Source: Phycicoccus avicenniae_A | Lineage (GTDB): Bacteria; Actinomycetota; Actinomycetes; Actinomycetales; Dermatophilaceae | Length of the DNA stretch: 64,000 nucleotides | Reading direction: 5' to 3' | Assembly (NCBI RefSeq): GCF_050496545.1 | Contig: NZ_JBNVZV010000009.1 | Coordinates: 93,131 to 157,130 of the forward strand | Shown: positions 53,036 through 60,593 of the stretch, in pieces | How positions within the stretch are numbered: position 1 is the first letter of the stretch | Layout: each line of letters opens with the position of its first letter | Translations under genes and position numbers: made by a program | The notes under the pieces: model-generated | Databases searched by the model: none | What the model saw: only the letters and a program-made list of their open reading frames with translations | What the model was told of the DNA's origin: nothing

Positions 53036-53512
53036 ATGACCACCCCGTCCCCCAGCCCCGACCCGGCGACCCGCTACGTCCGCCCCACCGAGCGGATGGA
53101 CCGCTGGTTCAACGCCTCGGTCCGCTGGCTCACCGAGCACGGCGTCAGCCTCCTCGGCTCGCGGGTGCTCACGGTGCGCGGCCGCCGCTCGGGCCTGCCC
53201 CGCAGCACGCCGGTCAACCTGCTGGTCCACGATGGTGAGCGCTACCTGGTCGCCCCGCGCGGCAACACCGAGTGGGTGCGCAACGTCCGCGCGGCCGGGG
53301 AGGCCGAGCTGCGCGTCGGCCGGCGCGTCGAGCGTGTCCGCCTCACCGAGCTGCCGGCCGGGGAGCGTCCCGTCGTCCTGCGCGTGTACCTGCGCCGGTG
53401 GGGGTGGGAGGTGGGCCGCTTCGTCGAGGGCCTGACCAAGGCCTCCTCGGAGGACCAGCTCGCGGCCGCCGCACCCGGCTTCCCGGTCTTCCGGCTCGCC
53501 CCCGCAGCCTGA
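53036..53512 (+). CDS. Deazaflavin (F420)-dependent nitroreductase family protein
   Basis: 158-aa split-barrel protein of the Ddn family. The pattern TVRGRRSGLPRSTPVNLLVH, then YLVAPRGNTEWVRNVRAAGE is characteristic of F420H2-dependent reductases. It presumably reduces or detoxifies a quinone- or nitro-type compound, under the adjacent TetR. ATG with GAGGAG before it. Confidence 0.88.
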   Translation: MTTPSPSPDPATRYVRPTERMDRWFNASVRWLTEHGVSLLGSRVLTVRGRRSGLPRSTPVNLLVHDGERYLVAPRGNTEWVRNVRAAGEAELRVGRRVERVRLTELPAGERPVVLRVYLRRWGWEVGRFVEGLTKASSEDQLAAAAPGFPVFRLAPAA

Positions 53513-53538
53513 GCACGGGGTGGTCCTCGGGGCCCGGC

Positions 53539-53544
53539 TAGGGT
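53539..53544 (+). promoter_or_regulatory. -10 element of a possible leaderless promoter
   Basis: TAGGGT ends seven bases before the GTG at 53552 of the enoyl-CoA hydratase gene, placing transcription start at or next to the start codon. Confidence 0.55.
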
Positions 53545-53551
53545 CGAGGGC

Positions 53552-54307
53552 GTGGATGCCGACCCCGCCGCCCCCCTGGTCACCCGCTCCGACGATGACC
53601 GCATCGCGGTGCTCACCCTGGACTCCCCGGCCAACCGCAACGCCCTGTCGCGCCGGTTCGTCGCCGAGCTCGCGGCGCACCTCCAGGCCGTCGCGCACGA
53701 CGACGCGCTGCACGGGGTCCTGCTGCGCTCGAGCCACCGGGTCTTCTGCGCCGGAGCCGACCTCAAGGAGGCGGCGACGGTCGACATGACCCGCACGGCG
53801 CGCGACCTCGTCGCCCTCCAGCGCCGCATCGCCACTCTGGCGGTCCCGGTCGTCGTCCGGCTCGACGGGCCGGTGCGCGCCGGCGGGCTGGGCATCGTCG
53901 CGGCCGCGGACGTCGTCGTCTGCCGCGACGACGTGTCCTTCGCGCTCACCGAGGTCCGCCTGGGACTCGCAGCGGCCGCCATCTCGATTCCGTTGCGGCA
54001 CAGGCTCACCCAGCGCGCGGCATCCGACTGGTTCCTCACCGGGCGCACCTTCACGGCGGCCGAGGCCCGCGAGGGCGGCCTCGTCACGCACGTCGTGGAG
54101 GAGGCCGGGATGGACGCCGCCGTCGGAACCGTGCTCGACGACCTGCGTGGCGGCACGCGCCAGGGCCTCGTCGCCGCCAAGCGGCTGCTCGGCAGCGACC
54201 TCGTCGCCTCCTTCGACGCCGACGGCGAGTCGATGGCCCGCCGCTCCGGCGAGCTCTTCGCCTCCCCGCTCGCCCAGGAGCGGATGGCCGCGGCGCTGCG
54301 TCGCTGA
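53552..54307 (+). CDS. Enoyl-CoA hydratase/isomerase family protein
   Basis: 251-aa crotonase-fold protein. The CoA-binding segment NALSRRFVAELAAHL and the oxyanion-hole strand VFCAGADLKEAA are present, with GGLGIVAAADVVV following. The catalytic Glu pair of true hydratases is not clearly kept (VRLGLAAAAIS in place of PExGL), so the exact reaction is open. 39 bp after the F420-type gene, but with its own leaderless-type promoter. Confidence 0.9.
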   Translation: MDADPAAPLVTRSDDDRIAVLTLDSPANRNALSRRFVAELAAHLQAVAHDDALHGVLLRSSHRVFCAGADLKEAATVDMTRTARDLVALQRRIATLAVPVVVRLDGPVRAGGLGIVAAADVVVCRDDVSFALTEVRLGLAAAAISIPLRHRLTQRAASDWFLTGRTFTAAEAREGGLVTHVVEEAGMDAAVGTVLDDLRGGTRQGLVAAKRLLGSDLVASFDADGESMARRSGELFASPLAQERMAAALRR

Positions 54308-54356
54308 CCGGTCGCGCCGGGTCGCGGCTGTCGGTGGGCAGGGGCATCGTGGAGGG

Positions 54357-55793
54357 ATGACGACCTCTCCCGCCTGCTGCTCCATCGTCCCGCCCTACCT
54401 GCTGGCCGCGCTCGCGTCCTCCGACGACGAGCACCTGGCGGCCCGAGCGCAGGGCACGCTGCGGGTCGACGAGGAGCTGCGCCGCGGCCGGGTCACCGCC
54501 GAGGCACGCCCGGGGGGCCGCACGGCCACCCCGGCCGCGGAGCCGGGCACCACCGGTCCGCAGCGCACCATCCACGACGCGCAGGGCGGCACCGACCTGC
54601 CGGGTACGCAGGTGCGGGCCGAAGGCGATCCGGCCACCGCCGACGAGGCCGTCACGCAGGCCTACGACGGCCTCGGCGCCACCTGGCAGCTGTGGTGGGA
54701 GGCGTACGAGCGCAACTCGCTCGACGGCAAGGGGCTCCCGCTCGTCGCCACGGTCCACTACGGGCAGGACTACGACAACGCGTTCTGGGACGGCACCCAG
54801 ATGGTCTTCGGCGACGGTGACGGCGTTGTCTTCCTCGGGTTCACCCGCAGCCTCGACGTCATCGGGCACGAGCTCGCGCACGGCGTCACGCAGTACACGG
54901 CCGGCCTGAACTACCAGGGCCAGTCGGGCGCGCTCAACGAGTCGGTGTCCGACGTCTTCGGCGTGCTCGTCAAGCAGCACTCGCTCGGCCAGTCCGCCGG
55001 CGACGCCGACTGGCTCATCGGGGCCGACCTCCTGGCGCCGGGCGTCAAGGGGGTCGCGCTGCGCTCGATGGCCGCCCCCGGCACGGCCTACGACGACCCC
55101 CGCCTCGGCAAGGACCCGCAGCCGGCGCACATGGACGACTACGTCGAGACCGCCGACGACAACGGCGGCGTGCACATCAACTCCGGCATCCCGAACAAGG
55201 CCTTCCACGACCTCGCCGTCGCGCTCGGCGGCAACGCCTGGGAGGTGGCCGGGCGCATCTGGTACGACACCGTGACCGGCGAGATCAGCGCCGACTGCGA
55301 CTTCGCGACGTTCGCCGGGCTCACCGTCGCCGCGGCCACCGCGCGCCACGGCGAGGGCTCGGCGGAGGCCGAGGCCGTGCGCACCGCCTGGTCCGGCGTC
55401 GGCGTGACGGCCGGCTCGAGCGCACCGGGCGACGGCGGCACGGCCACCCCGCCGGCCGACCCCGGCACACCCACCGACCCCGGCACCCCGGCCCCCGCGC
55501 CCGGCACCGAGGTCGCGGTCCGCCGCACCGGGGGCTTCGCCGGCCGCACCCGCGAGCGCACCGTCACCCTCGGCGAGCTGCCGGACGACGACGGCCGGGC
55601 CTGGCAGTCGCTGCTCGCCACCGACCGTCTCCAGGGCCTGGCCGCCGCGACGGACCGCGAGTACCCGGACGCCTACTGCTACGGCGTGCGCTGTGCTGCC
55701 CCGGAGGTCGACGTCACCGTCCCCGAGCCGGTGCTCGACGGCGACGTCCGCGACCTGTTCGAGCGCACGCTGCGGGGCCCGGACCTCGCCTGA
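54357..55793 (+). CDS. Protealysin-like M4 metalloprotease fused to an emfourin domain
   Basis: 478-aa thermolysin-family protease without signal peptide. A short propeptide begins with PPYLL (12-16), the mark of protealysin-like precursors. Zinc site HELAH (His171, Glu172, His175) with third ligand Glu195 in NESVSD; catalytic His273 in GVHINSG. After a Pro/Gly/Thr linker (about 365-384), residues about 385-476 (EVAVRRTGGFAGRTRE ... TLGELPDDD) look like emfourin (M4in), the small protein inhibitor of protealysin, here on the same chain. So the enzyme may carry its own brake. ATG with GGAGG immediately upstream. Confidence 0.88.
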   Translation: MTTSPACCSIVPPYLLAALASSDDEHLAARAQGTLRVDEELRRGRVTAEARPGGRTATPAAEPGTTGPQRTIHDAQGGTDLPGTQVRAEGDPATADEAVTQAYDGLGATWQLWWEAYERNSLDGKGLPLVATVHYGQDYDNAFWDGTQMVFGDGDGVVFLGFTRSLDVIGHELAHGVTQYTAGLNYQGQSGALNESVSDVFGVLVKQHSLGQSAGDADWLIGADLLAPGVKGVALRSMAAPGTAYDDPRLGKDPQPAHMDDYVETADDNGGVHINSGIPNKAFHDLAVALGGNAWEVAGRIWYDTVTGEISADCDFATFAGLTVAAATARHGEGSAEAEAVRTAWSGVGVTAGSSAPGDGGTATPPADPGTPTDPGTPAPAPGTEVAVRRTGGFAGRTRERTVTLGELPDDDGRAWQSLLATDRLQGLAAATDREYPDAYCYGVRCAAPEVDVTVPEPVLDGDVRDLFERTLRGPDLA

Positions 55794-56032
55794 GGCTCCC
55801 CGGCCGAGCGGGGGACGGCGCCGCAGGACAGTCGGCGGGTGCTGCGCCGGACGCACCGGGACGCCCCGCCGGACGGACGGGGCACCGCATCGCCCATTCG
55901 GACCGACTCCCCCGCCGAGGAGCGGAGCAGGGAGTCCACGGTGCACGGAAACCGTCGTCACGCAGGCACGCTGCAAGGGATCCCACCCCTTGTGGCCGCG
56001 ACCCGGCCGCCCGTCGGAATCGGAGCCAGCCT

Positions 56033-57334
56033 GTGCGCAGCCCCGTCGCCGGCCCCCCGGCCGACAACACCCCCCACCCCCCGGGGTCGAACCGCGTCCC
56101 CCGCCTCCCCGGGGCCACCGGCTCCCGGGCGCACGTCCGCGAGCTGCTGGCCAGCGCGCTGGTCGGCATCGAGGCGCGTCGCCGCGTCGACCCGCAGCAC
56201 GCCGGTCGCGTGCGCGTCACCTCGGCGCGAGGAGGCGGCCCGCTCGTCGTGCGCGACGACGGCGTCGGGTTCACGGCCCAGGAGGTCCGCTGGATCTCGG
56301 CCACGCCGGACCAGCTCCACCACGGGCCGGTCCGCGAGGGCATGCGCCGCTACGAGACCGCCCTGATGGCCTGCTTCGCCGTCGCCGACGTCGTCGAGCT
56401 GTGGACCCGCTCCGCGCTCCTGCCCGGCGCCCCGACGATGCGATGGGTCGGCGTGGCCGACGGCACCGTCCGCGTGACCCTCGCCGACGAGCCCCTGGAC
56501 ACCCCCGGCACCGAGATCCGGCTGCACCCCCGCGCCGCGACCCGCTCCTGGTGCACCCCCGAGACCACCCTCGAGCACGTCCTCGACAGCGCCGACCAGC
56601 TCCCCGTGGCCGTCGAGGTCGACGGGGTCGAGGTCTCCGGTGGCACCACCGTCTGGGAGCGCAGCCGCGAGGAGCAGACCGAGTGGTTCCGTCAGCGCCT
56701 CGGCATCGACCCCCTCGTCGTCCTCCCGCTCGAGACCTCCGTCGGACGGGTGCGTGCCGTCGCCGCGGTGCCGGCCTACCGCACGATGCCGGGCCACCGC
56801 AGCGCCCACCGGCACTACGCCGACGGCGTGCTGCTCGCCGAGGGGCCCAGCGACCTGGTCCCCGCCTGGGCGACGTTCTGCCACGTCGTCGTCGACGACG
56901 GGCGGGACATCCTGACCGACCCCGCGCTCGACGACGCCGCGGTCGGCGAGCGCATCGGCCGCGCGCTGCTGGCCCGCCTCATCCTGCTCGGCGCCGAGCG
57001 GCCGGACCTGTTCGGCGAGATCGTGGCGCTGCACGGCCCGGCCCTGCTGCGCCACGCCGCCGACGACCGCGACCTGCTCGACCTCGTCCGCTCGACCGTC
57101 CCGCTGCCGACCACCCTCGGTGACCGGACCATCGACCGGCTCGGAGAGGACCTCGGCGTGGTGCCGTTCACCGACGACCCGTGCATCTGGGCAGCCCTGC
57201 GCGACAGGGCCACCCGCGACGAGGTGCTCGTCGTCAACGCCACCGACCCGCACGTGGCGGCGCTGCTCGCGGGCCTCGACGGCTTCGCGCGGCTGCGCAG
57301 CACCGACCTCGTCGCCCTCGGTATCGCCTCCTGA
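56033..57334 (+). CDS. HSP90-like protein with degenerate ATP site
   Basis: 433-aa protein with an HtpG/HSP90-type GHKL domain (about 25-190: VRELLASALVGIEA, VRDDGVGF at 73-80) and a middle domain (about 210-330: FRQRLGIDPLVVLPLE, VDDGRDILTD). The catalytic Glu37 is kept, but the Mg-coordinating Asn of the RELxxN motif reads Ser41. The chain is about 200 residues shorter than HtpG, lacking the usual C-terminal dimerisation domain. GTG start with GGAG seven bases before. Function unknown; it stands next to the M4 protease. Confidence 0.82.
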   Translation: MRSPVAGPPADNTPHPPGSNRVPRLPGATGSRAHVRELLASALVGIEARRRVDPQHAGRVRVTSARGGGPLVVRDDGVGFTAQEVRWISATPDQLHHGPVREGMRRYETALMACFAVADVVELWTRSALLPGAPTMRWVGVADGTVRVTLADEPLDTPGTEIRLHPRAATRSWCTPETTLEHVLDSADQLPVAVEVDGVEVSGGTTVWERSREEQTEWFRQRLGIDPLVVLPLETSVGRVRAVAAVPAYRTMPGHRSAHRHYADGVLLAEGPSDLVPAWATFCHVVVDDGRDILTDPALDDAAVGERIGRALLARLILLGAERPDLFGEIVALHGPALLRHAADDRDLLDLVRSTVPLPTTLGDRTIDRLGEDLGVVPFTDDPCIWAALRDRATRDEVLVVNATDPHVAALLAGLDGFARLRSTDLVALGIAS

Positions 57335-57349
57335 CCCCCGGAGCGGACC

Positions 57350-58060
57350 TCAGTCCGCCGTCAGGGAGCCCTTCACCAGGGCGAGCACGACGTCGGCCTC
57401 CTTCGCCGTGACGTGCGAGACGGTGACCAGCGCGACGCCGCCGGGAGCCTTGATGCCCAGCTGCCGCCCGACGACCGTCCGCCCCCCGAGCTCGAGGCGG
57501 TAGGACGACACCCGCCCGGGGCCGAAGGTGGTCGTGACGTCCTCGACCGACTCCACCGTGCCCCCGACCGCGGACATCGCGAGGCGCAGCTGGGCGGCGC
57601 TCGGCGGCTCCTCGACGGGGAGCAGCTGCACGTTGACGTTGGGCGCGAACCCGTCGACCGAGGGCCCGAACGCCGCGACGTCGATGGTCCGCGCCGCCGC
57701 CCGCACCTGCGACAGCGAGAGGTTGAGCTGCTCGGCCAGCCCGGCCAGGGCCTTCTCGTCCCCGGAGGACAGCAGCGTCGTCACATCGGTGACCTGCCAC
57801 GACGTGGGCACGGCGAAGGTCATCCGCGAGCGCTGGGCCCGCACGAGGGTGGTGCCGGCCGGGGCCGTGCGCGAGGGGGCCGCCGCGGACGGGGACGGCG
57901 AGGCCGACGAGCCGGTCGCCGGCGCGCTCGAGGCCGACGTGGCCCGCCCCGTGGAGCCGGCCGGAGAGGCGTCGTCGGCCGCCCCGGAGCAGGCCGCGGC
58001 ACCGGCGAGGAGCACGAGGGCGGCGGCGCGCGCGGCGCGGCCGCGCAGGGTCCCGGACAT
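57350..58060 (-). CDS. Putative exported lipoprotein (LpqN-like domain)
   Basis: 236-aa protein with a signal peptide ending LLAGAAACSG; Cys23 could be lipidated although the lipobox (AAAC) is weak. A Ser/Thr/Ala/Pro linker follows, then a ~150-residue alpha/beta domain (FAVPTSWQVTDV, DVAAFGPSVDGFAPNVNVQLL) like the LpqN/PsbP fold. Divergent from gyrB, convergent with the HSP90-like gene. Role not known. Confidence 0.75.
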   Translation of the reverse strand: MSGTLRGRAARAAALVLLAGAAACSGAADDASPAGSTGRATSASSAPATGSSASPSPSAAAPSRTAPAGTTLVRAQRSRMTFAVPTSWQVTDVTTLLSSGDEKALAGLAEQLNLSLSQVRAAARTIDVAAFGPSVDGFAPNVNVQLLPVEEPPSAAQLRLAMSAVGGTVESVEDVTTTFGPGRVSSYRLELGGRTVVGRQLGIKAPGGVALVTVSHVTAKEADVVLALVKGSLTAD

Positions 58061-58362
58061 GCGCAGGACGGTAGCCGAGCACGGCCCCCGGCGACCCCCG
58101 ATCGGCGGTTTCCGGGCCGGACGGCGAGGGCCCCGAGGAAGGCCGGTCAGCGCCGCTGGGAGGGCGGGGCGCGGGTGGGGAGTCACGAACTGGGGGGATA
58201 ACCCCGGAAAACGGGCGCCACGGGCCTCCCAGCGGGTGATCTGTCGGCCCCGACCGGTAGGATGTGAGGCGACAGCGCGCCCCCGGGTGAACACTCGCCC
58301 AGGGGCGTGCGCCGTGAACCGCCCCCGCCACCGCGCGGTCGGCGTGCCGACGAAGGAGCCCC
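58061..58362. promoter_or_regulatory. Divergent lipoprotein/gyrB gap with gyrB promoter
   Basis: 302-bp gap. TAGGAT (58258-58263) is a good -10 for gyrB, about 100 bp upstream of its GTG; a -35 is not clear. No repeats or genes seen in the remainder. Confidence 0.6.
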
Positions 58363-60480
58363 GTGGCCGACCAGCCCGACCCGACCCCCGACGTGCCCGC
58401 GACCCCCGAGCCGCAGGACCCCGTGGCCCCCGCGGCGGCGGCGCCCGACGGCCCGGCCTACGACGCCTCGGCGATCACCGTCCTCGAGGGTCTCGAGGCG
58501 GTCCGCAAGCGCCCCGGCATGTACATCGGCTCCACCGGCGAGCGCGGCCTGCACCACCTCGTCTGGGAGATCGTCGACAACGCCGTGGACGAGGCCCTCG
58601 CGGGCTACGCGGACACCGTCGACGTCATCCTCATGGAGGACGGCGCCGTGCGGGTCAAGGACAACGGGCGCGGCATCCCCACCGACATGCACCCCACCGA
58701 GGGCGTCAGCGCCGTCGAGCTCGTGCTCACCCAGCTGCACGCCGGCGGCAAGTTCGGCGGCGGCGGGTACAAGGTCTCCGGCGGTCTGCACGGCGTCGGC
58801 TCCTCGGTCGTCAACGCGCTCTCCACGCGCCTCGACGTCTGCGTGCGCCAGAAGGGCCACGCGCACCGGATGTCCTTCGACCACGGCGTCCCCACCGGCC
58901 CGCTCGAGCAGATGGAGGAGACCGACCGCACCGGCACCACCATCACCTTCTGGGCCAGCCCGGAGATCTTCGAGACCACCGAGTACGACTACGAGACCAT
59001 CCGCGCGCGCTTCCAGCAGTACGCGTTCCTCAACAAGGGCCTGACCATCAACCTCGTCGACGAGCGGGTCCAGGCCGCCGCCGACGGCTCCCCCGACCTC
59101 GACGGCGTCGACGCCGACATCGCGGTCGTCGAGGACCACGAGGACGAGGAGGCCGGCGGCGAGGCCCGCACGGCCACCGCCCGCTCGGTCACGTACCGGT
59201 ACGACAACGGCCTCGTCGACTACGTGAACCACCTGGTCTCCTCCAAGCGCACCGAGGCGGTGCACCCGGACGTCATCGCCATCGAGGTCGAGGACGAGGC
59301 GCGCAGCCTCTCCCTCGAGCTCGCGATGCAGTGGACCACCTCGTACTCCGAGTCGGTCCACACCTACGCGAACACCATCAACACCCACGAGGGCGGCACC
59401 CACGAGGAGGGCTTCCGCGCGGCGCTGACCAAGCTGGTCAACGACTTCGCGCGCAAGCAGAACCAGCTCAAGGAGAAGGACGACAACCTCACCGGCGACG
59501 ACGTCCGCGAGGGCCTGACCGCCGTCATCAGCGTCAAGCTCGGCGAGCCGCAGTTCGAGGGCCAGACCAAGACCAAGCTCGGCAACTCCGAGGTCAAGGG
59601 CTTCGTCCAGCGGGCGATGACCGAGGAGTTCGGGGGATGGCTCGACAGCCACCCGAACGAGGGCAAGGAGATCGTCCGCAAGGCGATCCAGGCCGCGACG
59701 GCGCGCCTCGCCGCGCGCAAGGCCCGCGAGGCGACCCGCAAGCGGGTCCTCGAGTCCGGCGGCCTGCCCGGCAAGCTCCGCGACTGCCAGGCCAAGGACC
59801 CTGCGGTCTCCGAGGTCTTCATCGTCGAGGGCGACTCCGCCGGCGGCTCCGCGGTCCGCGGGCGCAACCCGTTCACCCAGGCGATCCTCCCGATCCGCGG
59901 CAAGATCCTCAACGTCGAGCGGGCCCGCCTCGACAAGGCGCTGGCCAACCAGGAGGTCCAGGCCCTCATCTCGGCGTTCGGCACCGGCATCGGTGAGGAC
60001 TTCGACATCGAGAAGGCCAGGTACCACAAGATCGTGCTGATGGCCGACGCCGACGTCGACGGCATGCACATCCGCACGCTCCTGCTCACCCTGCTCTTCC
60101 GGTTCATGAAGCCGCTCATCGAGGCCGGGTACGTCTACCTCGCGCAGCCGCCGCTGTTCCGCATCAAGTGGAGCAACGCCCCGCACGAGTTCGCCTTCAC
60201 CGACCGCGAGCGCGACGCCCTCCTCGCCGAGGGCCAGAGCAAGGGCCGGCGCATCCCCAAGGACAACCCGATCCAGCGCTACAAGGGTCTGGGCGAGATG
60301 GACTACCAGGAGCTGTGGGAGACCACGATGGACCCCGACCACCGGGTCCTGCTGCAGGTCACCCTCGACGACGCTGCCGCGGCCGACGAGATCTTCTCCG
60401 TGCTCATGGGCGAGGACGTCGAGAGCCGGCGCTCGTTCATCCAGCGCAACGCCCGCGACGTGCGCTTCCTGGACATCTGA
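58363..60480 (+). CDS. gyrB: DNA gyrase subunit B
   Basis: 705-aa ATPase subunit of gyrase. GHKL motifs DNAVDEA and the GGGGYKVSGGLHGVGSSVVNA loop, then the TOPRIM region with EGDSAGGSA and DADVDGMHI. No intein. An Asp/Glu-rich insert (about 250-265) is a minor lineage feature. GTG with AAGGAG before it. 113 bp ahead of gyrA. Confidence 0.98.
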   Translation: MADQPDPTPDVPATPEPQDPVAPAAAAPDGPAYDASAITVLEGLEAVRKRPGMYIGSTGERGLHHLVWEIVDNAVDEALAGYADTVDVILMEDGAVRVKDNGRGIPTDMHPTEGVSAVELVLTQLHAGGKFGGGGYKVSGGLHGVGSSVVNALSTRLDVCVRQKGHAHRMSFDHGVPTGPLEQMEETDRTGTTITFWASPEIFETTEYDYETIRARFQQYAFLNKGLTINLVDERVQAAADGSPDLDGVDADIAVVEDHEDEEAGGEARTATARSVTYRYDNGLVDYVNHLVSSKRTEAVHPDVIAIEVEDEARSLSLELAMQWTTSYSESVHTYANTINTHEGGTHEEGFRAALTKLVNDFARKQNQLKEKDDNLTGDDVREGLTAVISVKLGEPQFEGQTKTKLGNSEVKGFVQRAMTEEFGGWLDSHPNEGKEIVRKAIQAATARLAARKAREATRKRVLESGGLPGKLRDCQAKDPAVSEVFIVEGDSAGGSAVRGRNPFTQAILPIRGKILNVERARLDKALANQEVQALISAFGTGIGEDFDIEKARYHKIVLMADADVDGMHIRTLLLTLLFRFMKPLIEAGYVYLAQPPLFRIKWSNAPHEFAFTDRERDALLAEGQSKGRRIPKDNPIQRYKGLGEMDYQELWETTMDPDHRVLLQVTLDDAAAADEIFSVLMGEDVESRRSFIQRNARDVRFLDI

Positions 60481-60593
60481 GGATCAAGCGAGGAACGAGC
60501 GCTGACGAAGATGTCCCGACAACACAGTCTCGACATCTGCACGCCGGCCTCGCGCAGGACATCAGCTCGACCGCCTGAAAACCGAAGGACACC

